From positions 1 through 64,000 of the forward strand of contig CAXBBW010000009.1 in assembly GCA_963974345.1 (NCBI GenBank): a DNA stretch of 64,000 nucleotides. The letters are read 5' to 3'. This DNA is from RHLJ01 sp963974345 (lineage in GTDB: Bacteria; Bacteroidota; Rhodothermia; Balneolales; Balneolaceae). Positions 34,096 to 43,752 of this stretch are shown here, piece by piece; the stretch's first letter is position 1, and every line of letters begins with the position of its first letter. The position numbers and the translations under genes were made by a program. Under the pieces are notes generated by a model. It saw only the letters and a list, made by a program, of their open reading frames with translations, ran no database searches and was not told where the DNA came from.

Positions 34096-35868
34096 ATGGG
34101 TGTAATGGGAAAATTTAGAGATAACACTGGTGTTATCTTGTGGATTTTAATTGGTTCTTTTGGACTATTGTGGGTAATCATGGATGTTTTTGATCCTAAT
34201 GCTCTTTCTGCAGGCCCTAGATCTTTAGGATCTGTGAATGGCTCGCCAATTAGTTTTGACGAATACAATAGCAGAATCCAATACTATTCTAATGCATATT
34301 CACAGCAAACTGGAGCTTCTATGACAGCTGAAACACGCGCTGTATACGAAAATCAAGTTTGGGATGACTTGGTAAGCGCTCAATTGCTGGAACAAAAAAT
34401 GAATGATCTTGGCATTACTGTTACGGATCAAGAATTGTTAGATATGGCTTATGGTGATAATCCTGATCCATTAATTCGACAATACTTTGCTCGAGAAGAT
34501 GGTACAATTGATCGCTTTATGGTTCAAAATGTACTTCAGGATGAACAATATAGTCAGGAAGCTATTGCGATTGAACTGCAGTTGCGCCAAAAAAGACGTC
34601 AAGAAAAACTCAGAAACTTCATTACTGCTGGTCTTCAGGTTACGGATCAAGATGTAATGAGTGAATATATAAAGAGAAATAGTTTCGCAGAGTTTTCTTT
34701 TGTACGATTCCCATACAATGAGGTTGAAGAAGCTGAAATAACAGTTTCTGATTCTGATCTTCGGGATTATTACAACAAGAACAAAGATCGATACAAAAGA
34801 GAAGAATCTTATAGGGCAAAATATGTTGGTTTTAGTACGCTTCCTACTAGCGAAGACACTGCTCAAATTGTTAAAGAAGTAAGTGATCTAGCAGAGGATT
34901 TTGCAATCGCAGAAGACGATTCATTATTTTTACTTCGCCAACAATCAACAACTCCATATAATAATGTATTTGTAGCGAAAGAAGATCTTCGTGAAGATTA
35001 TGCCCCAGTACTTGATATAGAGGTTGGAGAAGTTACAGAGGTAATTAACCTTGGGACAAGCGCAGCTATCATTAAGAAAGTGAATGAGAACAGAAATGAA
35101 ATCAAATTCGCCGTAATGTCGAAAGTTTTTGAAGCACTACCTTCTACCCTTAATAGTGTAGGAAAGCAAGCGGATGATTTCGAATATTTTGCAAGTGATG
35201 GTGGAAATTTTGAAGAAGAAGCAGAGCAAGGTGGCTTGACGGTTCAAGAAGTTTTTGCAACCAAAGGGAATTCATTTATTTCGGGATTAGGATCAAGCCA
35301 ACAAGCTTTAAACTTTTTCCGTGGAGCTGATGAAGGTGATATTTCTACACCAATAGAACTTGGTTCTCAGTATGTAGTTATAATGTTGGTAGAAAAAACT
35401 CCTGAGGGCTTCCGTTCTTTTGAGGATGTTCGAGCTCAAATTGAAGTACAGGTCAAAAACGAAAAAAGAAAAGCAGTTACTTTAGTTAAAGTAAAAGAAA
35501 TGCTTTCTGGAAACCCATCTCTTGAAGCTTTAAGTAGTAACTCTTCAAAAGAAATACTATCCATGGATAATCTTGCTGCAAGTAGCACCGTTATCACAGG
35601 AGCAGGCAGAGAGCCTGGCGTAATTGGAGCAATCTTTACAATGAGTCAAGGTCAAACTTCTGGAGCTATTGCGGGGCTAAATGCTGCGTATGTTGTTACC
35701 GTAAACAACATCACAAAACCAGATTCTTCGACATTAGATCAAGGAACAGCTGGAACTCTAAGAAATGAGCTAGAGCAACAAGAAAGCCAGCGATATTTAG
35801 CAATTTGGCTCGAAGAACTTAAGGCAGAAGCAGACATTACAGATAATAGAGACCGAGCACTTAGATAA
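34096..35868 (+). CDS. PpiD/SurA-type membrane-anchored peptidyl-prolyl isomerase
   Basis: 590 residues. One membrane helix at about 10-32 (ILWILIGSFGLLWVIM), then a SurA N-like domain with the typical VNGSPISFDEYNSRIQYY start and a VTDQELLDMAYG segment, and a long region that contains a parvulin-like core (about 250-450, for example EVGEVTEVINLG). The C-terminal region repeats the LGSQYVVIML type strand. It is a periplasmic chaperone for outer-membrane proteins; catalytic PPIase activity is not certain from sequence. It has its own terminator. Confidence 0.82.
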   Translation: MGVMGKFRDNTGVILWILIGSFGLLWVIMDVFDPNALSAGPRSLGSVNGSPISFDEYNSRIQYYSNAYSQQTGASMTAETRAVYENQVWDDLVSAQLLEQKMNDLGITVTDQELLDMAYGDNPDPLIRQYFAREDGTIDRFMVQNVLQDEQYSQEAIAIELQLRQKRRQEKLRNFITAGLQVTDQDVMSEYIKRNSFAEFSFVRFPYNEVEEAEITVSDSDLRDYYNKNKDRYKREESYRAKYVGFSTLPTSEDTAQIVKEVSDLAEDFAIAEDDSLFLLRQQSTTPYNNVFVAKEDLREDYAPVLDIEVGEVTEVINLGTSAAIIKKVNENRNEIKFAVMSKVFEALPSTLNSVGKQADDFEYFASDGGNFEEEAEQGGLTVQEVFATKGNSFISGLGSSQQALNFFRGADEGDISTPIELGSQYVVIMLVEKTPEGFRSFEDVRAQIEVQVKNEKRKAVTLVKVKEMLSGNPSLEALSSNSSKEILSMDNLAASSTVITGAGREPGVIGAIFTMSQGQTSGAIAGLNAAYVVTVNNITKPDSSTLDQGTAGTLRNELEQQESQRYLAIWLEELKAEADITDNRDRALR

Positions 35869-35891
35869 GCTGAAAGTTTTAATATGATTTT

Positions 35892-35922
35892 AAGGGCGAA
35901 AACAATGTTTTCGCCCTTTTTT
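35892..35922 (+). terminator. Terminator after the PpiD-like gene
   Basis: AAGGGCGAAAAC (35892-35903) pairs perfectly with GTTTTCGCCCTT (35907-35918) around a three-base loop, followed by TTTT. Confidence 0.9.
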
Positions 35923-35968
35923 ATTGGATAGAGTTTTTCGGGAGTGATAAGGTTGGTAATTTAGAGCT

Positions 35969-37099
35969 ATGCAAAACTTCTCAAAAAATAATAACGACGA
36001 ATTCTGGATGCGCAAGGCATTAGATCTTGCTAAGAAAGGAGTAGGTTATGTTTCACCTAACCCAATGGTAGGTAGTGTGATCATTTCTGAATCTGGTGAA
36101 CTTATAGGTTCTGGATTTCACGAAAAATTTGGAGAAGCCCATGCTGAGGTTAATGCCGTTCAATCAGTTGAAGATAAGAAATCACTAAAAAATGCTACTG
36201 TATATGTGACCCTGGAACCGTGCTCACACTTTGGGAAAACTCCTCCATGTTCAACGATGTTAAGTAAACTTCCAATTTCGAGAGTTGTAGTAGCCCATCA
36301 AGATCCCAATTCGAAAGTGAATGGAGCCGGACTTTCAGAACTTAGAAACGCAGGAATTAAAGTTGATGTGGGAGTTTTGAAGAAGGAGGCAGAAGCACTA
36401 AATGAATTTTTCATACACCATCAAACTTTTGGCCGGCCATTTATTACATTAAAAGTAGCCCAAACAGCCGATGGATATCTTTCAGCGCCCGATGGGGATT
36501 CTCAATGGATTTCAAGTAAGGCTTCAAGAAAGCTGGTACATGAATGGCGTAGGATATATGATGCAGTATTGGTCGGAAGAACTACAGCAATGACTGATAA
36601 TCCTTCGTTGACAGTTCGTCACGTTTCTGGAAGGCAGCCAAAACGAATAGTGATTGATGGACCATATGAATTGCCTAAAGAATTGAATCTATTTTCAGAT
36701 AAGTTTGAAGAAAAGACGATCATATTAACATGGAATAAAAAAGCGTCAGCAACTGATGCAGATCCTATGCTAAAATTAATGCAACATAATTACTTTAGAG
36801 GAGAAGTAATTCAAGTACCTAAGAAAGATGGGCACGTTCATCTTCAACAAGCAGTTAAAGAACTTGGCCAACGTGGGATTACGTCTGTGCTAGTTGAAGG
36901 TGGTCAACAGCTTTCATCTGCATTAATAAGAGAAGGTTTGGTTGATAAACTAGAACTTTTCATAGCTCCAAAATTGTTAGGTGGAGGAACTCGATCTTTC
37001 CTAAATCTTGGAATTAACAAAATGAGAGATATTTGTGAGCTCAAAGAAATTAGCTGGAAGAAAGTTGGGGATGATATGTTACTAACCGGATATTTATAA
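35969..37099 (+). CDS. ribD: Riboflavin biosynthesis bifunctional deaminase/reductase
   Basis: 376 residues. The N-terminal cytidine-deaminase-like domain (1-~150) has the zinc motif HAEVNAV and PCSHFGKTPPC; the C-terminal reductase (about 155-376) starts FITLKVAQTADGYLSAPDG and has the NADPH-region VLVGRTTAMTDNPSLTVR and VEGGQQLSSAL. Deaminates and then reduces the pyrimidine intermediate from GTP. The riboflavin synthase gene follows 12 bases later. No FMN riboswitch was recognised upstream. Confidence 0.95.
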   Translation: MQNFSKNNNDEFWMRKALDLAKKGVGYVSPNPMVGSVIISESGELIGSGFHEKFGEAHAEVNAVQSVEDKKSLKNATVYVTLEPCSHFGKTPPCSTMLSKLPISRVVVAHQDPNSKVNGAGLSELRNAGIKVDVGVLKKEAEALNEFFIHHQTFGRPFITLKVAQTADGYLSAPDGDSQWISSKASRKLVHEWRRIYDAVLVGRTTAMTDNPSLTVRHVSGRQPKRIVIDGPYELPKELNLFSDKFEEKTIILTWNKKASATDADPMLKLMQHNYFRGEVIQVPKKDGHVHLQQAVKELGQRGITSVLVEGGQQLSSALIREGLVDKLELFIAPKLLGGGTRSFLNLGINKMRDICELKEISWKKVGDDMLLTGYL

Positions 37100-37111
37100 A
37101 TCACTAAAATT

Positions 37112-37717
37112 ATGTTTACAGGAATAGTTAAAGAAACAGGAATTATAAAAGAGTCGAAAAGTTTAAATGGTGGTGGATTAGAAACTAAGATTACCTGCTC
37201 TTTTGCAAGTACTTGCCATATTGATGAAAGTATTGCAATTAATGGCGCTTGTCATACGGTTACTGCTTTCGATAATGAAACATTTACGGTTCAAAGTATC
37301 GAAGAAACGCTAAGGAAAACAACACTTGGTTCATTGATGGTAGGTGATGAAGTTAACTTAGAACGTTCACTAACTCTTCAAACTGGAATTGAAGGACATA
37401 TGGTTCAAGGGCATGTGGATACAGTTGGGGAAATATCTGTAATGGAAAAAGAAGAAACTGGCTGGTTAATAACTATTCAATTCTCAAAAGAATTTGAGAA
37501 TATGATTGTTGGTCGGGGTAGTATCACTGTAGAAGGAATTAGTCTAACTATCGCTCGAGAAGAAGGCACTGAATTTACTATTGCAATTATACCATACACT
37601 TGGGAGCATACTAATCTGAAAAACAAAAAAGTAGGCGATAAAGTAAATCTTGAGTTTGATATAATTGGTAAATATGTAGTAAAATATTTAGCGAGTATAG
37701 GTCGAGATAGTCTTTAA
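37112..37717 (+). CDS. ribE: Riboflavin synthase alpha chain
   Basis: 201 residues. Two tandem lumazine-binding repeats: MFTGIVKETGIIKES begins the first (1-~95), and GHMVQGHVDTVGEI begins the second (~97-195). Dismutates two 6,7-dimethyl-8-ribityllumazine to riboflavin. In one unit with ribD. Its 3' end overlaps the stop region of the convergent lptD gene by four bases. Confidence 0.95.
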   Translation: MFTGIVKETGIIKESKSLNGGGLETKITCSFASTCHIDESIAINGACHTVTAFDNETFTVQSIEETLRKTTLGSLMVGDEVNLERSLTLQTGIEGHMVQGHVDTVGEISVMEKEETGWLITIQFSKEFENMIVGRGSITVEGISLTIAREEGTEFTIAIIPYTWEHTNLKNKKVGDKVNLEFDIIGKYVVKYLASIGRDSL

Positions 37718-40359
37718 TTAAATCCTGGTCTTGATGACCCTCTTTCCAGATTCTTAAGAATAGGAAGTTTTTGGAAGAGGGTTTGAATTTGTGAGCTATT
37801 TACAGTTAACCGAAAGAAGTAAAATTGATTATCTCCAAAGGGGCTTATTCTAAATGAGAGGTCCCAACACTCGAGGTTTCTATTAAGATTAAACTGAGTG
37901 GGAGTAAGCTTTTCATCAATAAAATCATAACCAAGACTAGTACTAAAACGCCACTTTGGGGTTAGATTAAAAGAGATGTTACTTGCATTAAGCGTAGCAC
38001 TTTTTACTGGGTCCGAATTAAAAACATACCTCCAACTATATCGAAAGCTGAGAGTAACACTCCAAGGAGAATTCAGTGGCGTTACTGGTTCGTATCCGAA
38101 ACCGGGATCAACCGTATTGAAGATGGATTGATTAAAAGGGTCATAAGCTCTTCTATAAATAGGTGTATATGTGCTAATTTTTCCTGCACCACCTCTAAAT
38201 GAAGTTCCCGCTGAAATATTAAAACTCTCAATCTGTACAAGTCTATTTTCTTCTTTAAGTAAAAACCGATTTAGTCTTCGCCCTGTAGAATCCCGCTGAT
38301 AAAAAGAGAAGTTAGCTCCCGCTGTTATATTGATTCTATCGATAGCATTTGAGCTTAAAGAGGTAGTAAGTTGGCTAAGGTTTAAGCTGTCTGCAGCAAA
38401 ATTATAAGAAGAACTGAGTGAAAGATTATCAATAAGGCGCAGATTCTTCTCAGTTACTTCTCCTGTCGTATCTCTATTTACAACTTTAGTCTCAAATATA
38501 TTTTGAAGACTAAACGAAATAGAGCGCTGTTCTCCAGATCCTGGTCCAGAAAAAACTTCATTGGCAAAAATACTATAACGTTGTGTGTTGCCCAAAGTAT
38601 CACTCTGTACTGAGCGATAAAAACCCCATTTTTCATCACTAAAATCAGGACGATAAGTGAGACTTATAGCGGGAGTTAATGTGTGCCTGAACCCCTCAAA
38701 GTTTCCAATCTTCCGATTTGAGAGCCCATAGACTCTTGTTGAAAATGAAACTGATGAGCTAAAATCTCTTCCAGATACAAAGCCTATTTCCTTATCAGTG
38801 ATTACCTCGTTAGAATCAGCATTAAAATATTTACGGATAGAAGTTGGAAACCAATACTCGTTATAATTTAAACTCGCCGATGAGTTTATAAACTGACTCG
38901 GAAACAACTGCCCTAATCCAATAGCAGCGGTTTGTTGTAAACCAAGCCGAAAATGGTCATTATCTCCTGTTGATTGGCGATATTCATCAGGATCAAAAAG
39001 AGCTTCTAAAAAAGTAGTTTCAGCTGAATCGGCATCTATTGGTGAATAAGTAAATCTTGACTGAAGTGAGTTATTATATTTTAAAGTGACATTTTCATAC
39101 CACATTGGATCATTTCCTGAGTTGGCATTTTTGAAAGGTGATAATGTTTTTATACTAAAGTTCGCTCCAGGCCCTCTCAGGGTAGTTGTTTTGTTAAAAA
39201 AGTTTTGATTTAATTGAGCACTAGCACCAAAATTAAAGAACCCTTCAGGGTGTTTGTAGTTATAGCTGGCTTTAGAATCAGAAGTTTGTTGAGCTCGATC
39301 TTCAATATCAAAAGAGTTCAAACGATAATAATTAGCTGTTCTTAAATTTATTTGAGCTGTTGTAGATGCATAGGGTGAAATCGTTTGGCGATGACTTATT
39401 CCCAAAGACTTATTTACTTGCCGAGTATAATCGAGGTCGGTTGATTCAAGCCCTTGATCCAAAGAATATCCAAGATTAATAGACCCGCTAAACCGATCTA
39501 TTTTGCTATATCTGTTATTACTTCGAAGTGCAAATGTTCCTGAGGTGAATACATCAGCACTTAATTCAGTTGTAAAATAGTCGTTTACATACTGAAACCA
39601 GCCGACGTTATTTAATCCAATTCCTCGAGATGCCTGCGCATCAAAAACATAAGTAGGAGTTAGTAATCCAGACTGCTTTTGATCAATGCCTGAGGGAACA
39701 TATCCAAATGGAAAAACGAGAGGGTAAGGAATATCCAGTATATAAACTCGAGCATTGGTAAAGAAGATTTCATCCTGATCAACAACTTTCATTTTTTTAG
39801 CTTTTATATAGTAGTATAAATAGTCAGGTGGACACGTAGAATAAATTCCATCTTCAATAAATACTTCCGTTTCGCTCACATTTTTAACTTTCGAGCCAAT
39901 TAAGTGCCCTTCACCAACATTAACCCGAGCAGCTTCAAATTTTCCTTTCTTTGTTTTGTAGTTAAAGAGAATTCTATTACTTCGGATTTCTTCTCCATCT
40001 CGAGTAAGAACAGGCATGGAAAGGGTGTCTTCTGGTGCAGAAGCAATTGCTTCAACGGTATTTATCTCCAAATCCATTTTAATTTCACCAGATGCTAACT
40101 CTCCTGACGGATGGGAAACCTTTGATAAGCCGAAAAGAGTGGCTAGCCTTCCCGATCTGAAATCTACAATTAAAGAATCATTGGATTGAAATTGAACTGC
40201 ATCAGGAGGAATAGTACGCTCCGTTTTTGGTGGAGTTTTCCTAATGTTAGAGGAGTCTGGATTTGCTTGCTGTGCATAGGAAATGGAAGTAAAAAGTGCA
40301 CTTATCAGGCAAATACTGAAAACATATCTACCTGTATGTGACAAAAATCCATCCAGCAT
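37714..40359 (-). CDS. lptD: LptD-like LPS-assembly outer-membrane protein
   Basis: 881 residues, signal peptide 1-29. The N-terminal part (about 45-190) is an OstA/LptA-like beta-jellyroll with RTIPPDAVQFQSNDSLIVD and LFGLSKVSHPSGELASG, and the remainder (about 220-881) is a large beta-barrel with alternating aromatic strands, including PLVFPFGYVPSGIDQKQSGL. This layout is that of LptD, the outer-membrane LPS translocon. Only a few cysteines are present, so the disulphide pattern of E. coli LptD may be absent. Convergent with ribE; next to a ROK kinase. Confidence 0.82.
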   Translation of the reverse strand: MLDGFLSHTGRYVFSICLISALFTSISYAQQANPDSSNIRKTPPKTERTIPPDAVQFQSNDSLIVDFRSGRLATLFGLSKVSHPSGELASGEIKMDLEINTVEAIASAPEDTLSMPVLTRDGEEIRSNRILFNYKTKKGKFEAARVNVGEGHLIGSKVKNVSETEVFIEDGIYSTCPPDYLYYYIKAKKMKVVDQDEIFFTNARVYILDIPYPLVFPFGYVPSGIDQKQSGLLTPTYVFDAQASRGIGLNNVGWFQYVNDYFTTELSADVFTSGTFALRSNNRYSKIDRFSGSINLGYSLDQGLESTDLDYTRQVNKSLGISHRQTISPYASTTAQINLRTANYYRLNSFDIEDRAQQTSDSKASYNYKHPEGFFNFGASAQLNQNFFNKTTTLRGPGANFSIKTLSPFKNANSGNDPMWYENVTLKYNNSLQSRFTYSPIDADSAETTFLEALFDPDEYRQSTGDNDHFRLGLQQTAAIGLGQLFPSQFINSSASLNYNEYWFPTSIRKYFNADSNEVITDKEIGFVSGRDFSSSVSFSTRVYGLSNRKIGNFEGFRHTLTPAISLTYRPDFSDEKWGFYRSVQSDTLGNTQRYSIFANEVFSGPGSGEQRSISFSLQNIFETKVVNRDTTGEVTEKNLRLIDNLSLSSSYNFAADSLNLSQLTTSLSSNAIDRINITAGANFSFYQRDSTGRRLNRFLLKEENRLVQIESFNISAGTSFRGGAGKISTYTPIYRRAYDPFNQSIFNTVDPGFGYEPVTPLNSPWSVTLSFRYSWRYVFNSDPVKSATLNASNISFNLTPKWRFSTSLGYDFIDEKLTPTQFNLNRNLECWDLSFRISPFGDNQFYFFRLTVNSSQIQTLFQKLPILKNLERGSSRPGFN

Positions 40360-40370
40360 GTGTTGTTTAA

Positions 40371-41315
40371 TTATGAGAAGGAATCAAAAACCAATCCGGC
40401 TGCGCCAAGTAAAGAACTATCGTTTCCTAAGTCTTCATACACCAGCTCAAAGTCTTTTTGAAAAGGTGTCATCATATGTTTTTTTATGATTTCACGAGCT
40501 GGATCAAATAACCATTTACCAGCTTTGGCAACGCCTCCACTAAGTACATATTTTCTTATATCCATCATATGGGTATAGTTAATGATTGCATAACCCAAAC
40601 GTTGTCCTGTTTTCTCGAGAATTTCGATAGCAAGTTTGTTTCCTAGATTAGCTTCTTGTGTTAAATCGACGGGTTCAAGTTTATCAAAATTACGATTAAA
40701 TTTTAAATAAAGATCGTTATCTGGGTTTTGACTAATCATATCAGAAGCAAAGCGACTTAAAAATCGTTGTCCAATATATGCTTCAATAGTTCCTCTAGTA
40801 ACACTATTCGAGAGAGGTCCATGGTAATCGATGATTACATGACCAAGTTCGGCGGCCATTCCATGAGACCCTTTAAAAAGTTTCTTCTCAAAAATAATTC
40901 CTCCACCTACCCCAGTTCCTAGAGTAATCATTATAAAGCTATTATATTTTCTTCCTACTCCAAAATGAAGAGACCCAAGCGCTCCAATATTTGCATCATT
41001 CTCAATTCTGCAAGGTAGTCCTGTTCGCTTTGTAATTTCATCTGCTGCATTAACATTTTCCCAACCAGCTAAATTTGGGGCTTGAAAAACAGTAGTTTGT
41101 TCAATATTGATCATGCCAGGCAATCCCATGCCAATACCTATTGCTCCCTCTTTTTGGGTAAGTTCAGCTACAGTACCAGAAATTCGGTCTAGAAGATGGT
41201 CTCTGCCTAAATCAGCATGTGTTGGAGTAGAGGTCTGTTCTATAATTCCTTTTTTTTGATCAACAACAGCAGTTTTTATGTTGGTACCGCCTAAATCTAT
41301 CGCAATCGCTTTCAT
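40371..41315 (-). CDS. ROK family sugar kinase (glucokinase-like) lacking the zinc motif
   Basis: 314 residues. Start IAIDLGGTNIKTAVVD is the ATP phosphate-1 loop; IENDANIGALG (catalytic Asp) and MITLGTGVGGGII are typical of ROK kinases. Family members normally have a CxCGxxGCxE zinc motif after GHV; here the region reads HVIIDYHGPLSNSVTRGTIE without cysteines. The Glu and His that bind sugar seem kept. Glucose or another hexose is the likely substrate. It lies 11 bases from lptD in the same direction. Confidence 0.85.
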   Translation of the reverse strand: MKAIAIDLGGTNIKTAVVDQKKGIIEQTSTPTHADLGRDHLLDRISGTVAELTQKEGAIGIGMGLPGMINIEQTTVFQAPNLAGWENVNAADEITKRTGLPCRIENDANIGALGSLHFGVGRKYNSFIMITLGTGVGGGIIFEKKLFKGSHGMAAELGHVIIDYHGPLSNSVTRGTIEAYIGQRFLSRFASDMISQNPDNDLYLKFNRNFDKLEPVDLTQEANLGNKLAIEILEKTGQRLGYAIINYTHMMDIRKYVLSGGVAKAGKWLFDPAREIIKKHMMTPFQKDFELVYEDLGNDSSLLGAAGLVFDSFS

Positions 41316-41364
41316 TCAAAAATAGTTAGTAGAGTTTCCTTTAAAGGCTAAAATTTATTCACAT

Positions 41365-41670
41365 TCATTTCGAAGGCTTAACCTTATATACCGTTTCCCC
41401 TGGCTTTCTCATACCATATTCTTCCCGGGCTATTTTTTCAAGCAATGCAGGATCATTTTCCAACAACGTAGTTTTTTCTTTCAAAAGTTCAGACCGCTCA
41501 GCAAGTTCTTCCGTTCTTGTTTCTAAATCTTTTTTTCGATCGTTAAGATCCCATCGGGTTTTTATGCTATATACATCAATAAAAGAAAACCAAATAATCA
41601 CAAAAGCTGCAAGTAGTGCAATTAGGAACTGTTTATTCCATCTAAGTGGGTTCAGTAAATCTGACTTCAT
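41365..41670 (-). CDS. FtsB/DivIC-like septum formation initiator
   Basis: 101 residues. One membrane helix at about 15-34 (FLIALLAAFVIIWFSFIDV), then a coiled coil (about 38-78) and a short conserved end with LEKIAREEYGMRKPGETVYKV, diagnostic of the FtsB/DivIC family. It is expected to join FtsL in the divisome. Divergent from the nuclease-like fusion gene. Confidence 0.88.
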   Translation of the reverse strand: MKSDLLNPLRWNKQFLIALLAAFVIIWFSFIDVYSIKTRWDLNDRKKDLETRTEELAERSELLKEKTTLLENDPALLEKIAREEYGMRKPGETVYKVKPSK

Positions 41671-41753
41671 GAATGATTTATATAGAATTAACTTTGAGGT
41701 TTAGAAAAATACATTAATTTGATATCTAATAACAATTCAAAGCTTATTAATCC

Positions 41754-43670
41754 ATGCATATTAAGAGATTATTTCTTTTATGGCTGATTCTGATACTTGC
41801 TATCATGGAATCACCTGCTCAGAACCAATCTCAGGAATGGATTAAAGTGTATTTTAACATGCCTTCCGGTAATTTGAGTGTTGAAGGAAATTTCAGTTGG
41901 GACCTTATTGGAACACTAGAATCTCTCATCGATTCTTCTAGTACGAGCATAGACTTGTGTATATACGACCTAGAAAACCCGAGAATTGCTCATGCTTTAA
42001 TTCGAGCAAAAGAGAGAGGAGTACGAATTAGGATAGTAACGGATAATCATAACCGTACTGATAGCGGAGAAATTGACGAAGAAATGTGGCGACTTCTCGG
42101 AACCGCTGGGATTATTTCTTTAGATGATGATGGAGACATATATAGGCCTGGAAATAAAATTGAAGATAATAGTCTCGTAAATGCCGGCGCGGACATGCAC
42201 AATAAATTTGCAGTTATAGATTACTTGAGCCCTGAAATAGAGGATGACATTGTTTGGACTGGTTCTACAAATCTAACCTATACAGGTGCTTTCAACACAA
42301 ATAATGTCGTTGTACTTAAAGATTCAGAAGTTGCAAAAGTGTATACCGAAGAGTTTAAACAAATGTGGGGAGGTGATGAAGATTTACCTAATCCAAGTCG
42401 ATCTGTTTTTCATAAAGATAAGCGAGATGTGAGTCAGCATATATTTGATGTAGGTGGAACAAAAGTTGAAATATACTTTGCACCGATTAATAGAGATCGA
42501 AGTAAACCCAGTGTAAGTGATCGATTAGTTGAATTAGTAAAAAACGAAACTCAAAGCGATATAAAATTTCAGGCATTCTCAATTACACCAAATATTCCAT
42601 TAAGTAAAATAATTTGGGAGACAAGTAATTCTACCAAAATTAAACTAGAAGGCGTAATAGATCCAAGCTTTTACAGTAGATACAAAAATACAGGAGATAT
42701 TTGGGGGTCTCCAGAGGCTGTAACTAACAATAGAATGATTTTACCAGCCAAAGAAACTAGAAAGCTTCATCATAAAATCTTGTTATTAGATTCCGAAAAC
42801 CCTGACAGCACTGATGTAGGAGTTGTAGTTACTGGGTCCTATAATTTTTCCAATAATGCAGAAGTTAATAATGATGAGAATACCTTGATTATTTTTTCGG
42901 ATGAGATTGCTGAGCAATATGCTGCCGATTTTGCAGGGGCAATGGCAAGAGCTAAAGAAAAAGCTGAAGCACCTGCACCACCTCTCGAAAGAGATACTTG
43001 GTACTCTATTTACTCAATTCGAGATGGAGGGTTTTTTGAGATTGAAATACTTCCAGGTTTTGGCTATCCAGTTAGACTGCTAGGAGTAAACGTCCCTTCT
43101 ATTTATGCAGGAGTAGATTCTTCGGATTATTTCTCAGGACCTTCAGCCGATTATTTAAGAAACTTAATTACGGGTAGGAAAGTAAAATTGAGAGGTGTAG
43201 GATACAAAATTCCAGAAGCCAGATACGGTGCATTTAGGGCGTATGTAGAAGTTGACTATGGCGATAATGGTTTGCCACTAAATCAAACAATGATAAAAAA
43301 AGGATATGGTTCTTTTTCAAATTATTTTGCCCAACATCCAGACTCTGTAGAAGCATTTATGACCTATGAGAGTGAGGCGAAAGAGAAAGATGAAGGTATG
43401 TGGAAGTCACCTTCTAAAGTAGGAAGTATAGTAGCACGTGCAAAAGAAGCTTCAAAAGGAGACGCTATTGAAGTTGTATATCCAATCAATATAAATACCG
43501 CAGATCAAGCCACTTTACAGTTATTACCTGGAATTGGTGAGGCGTATGCAAAAAGAATTATTGAGTATCGATTACAAAATGGAGGATTTTCAGCAATAGA
43601 TGAATTGATGGAAATTCGCGGAATAGGCGAAAAAAGGCTTCAACGACTTAGACCAGTTGTAACTTTATAA
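41754..43670 (+). CDS. Secreted fusion of two PLD-like domains, SNase-like domain and ComEA-type HhH
   Basis: 638 residues with signal peptide (1-22). PLD-like domain 1 has H149-x-K151-(x4)-D156 and domain 2 has H339-x-K341-(x4)-D346, so both HKD motifs are intact; each is followed by a GS/N motif (WTGSTNLTYTG and VVTGSYNFSNN). Residues about 415-550 resemble staphylococcal nuclease (VRLLGVNVPS, ARYGAFRAYV, GYGSFSN) but the expected catalytic Glu and second Arg appear replaced. Residues about 575-638 are a helix-hairpin-helix pair as in ComEA (NINTADQATLQLLPGIGEAY). Probably a secreted DNA-binding nuclease or lipase acting on extracellular DNA or used in competence; activity is inferred. Confidence 0.85.
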   Translation: MHIKRLFLLWLILILAIMESPAQNQSQEWIKVYFNMPSGNLSVEGNFSWDLIGTLESLIDSSSTSIDLCIYDLENPRIAHALIRAKERGVRIRIVTDNHNRTDSGEIDEEMWRLLGTAGIISLDDDGDIYRPGNKIEDNSLVNAGADMHNKFAVIDYLSPEIEDDIVWTGSTNLTYTGAFNTNNVVVLKDSEVAKVYTEEFKQMWGGDEDLPNPSRSVFHKDKRDVSQHIFDVGGTKVEIYFAPINRDRSKPSVSDRLVELVKNETQSDIKFQAFSITPNIPLSKIIWETSNSTKIKLEGVIDPSFYSRYKNTGDIWGSPEAVTNNRMILPAKETRKLHHKILLLDSENPDSTDVGVVVTGSYNFSNNAEVNNDENTLIIFSDEIAEQYAADFAGAMARAKEKAEAPAPPLERDTWYSIYSIRDGGFFEIEILPGFGYPVRLLGVNVPSIYAGVDSSDYFSGPSADYLRNLITGRKVKLRGVGYKIPEARYGAFRAYVEVDYGDNGLPLNQTMIKKGYGSFSNYFAQHPDSVEAFMTYESEAKEKDEGMWKSPSKVGSIVARAKEASKGDAIEVVYPININTADQATLQLLPGIGEAYAKRIIEYRLQNGGFSAIDELMEIRGIGEKRLQRLRPVVTL

Positions 43671-43677
43671 AATAAAA

Positions 43678-43707
43678 AACCCCGTGCGAGATCAATCGAA
43701 CGGGGTT
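43678..43707 (-). terminator. Terminator of tRNA-Lys transcript
   Basis: On the minus strand AACCCCGT pairs with ACGGGGTT (positions 43707-43700 and 43685-43678) with extra CGA/TCG pairing inside, followed by TTTTTTATTTTAT. The T-run lies on the minus-strand side, so it serves the tRNA, though it may also stop the convergent nuclease gene. Confidence 0.8.
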
Positions 43708-43752
43708 GGTCAAGAGAGAGTCAATATGAAACTCTTTTGGGGATATAAAATG

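Noticed and set aside
35923..35968. FMN riboswitch before ribD
   Set aside because: The gap between terminator and ribD is under 50 bases, too short for the RFN element, and no RFN core was seen.
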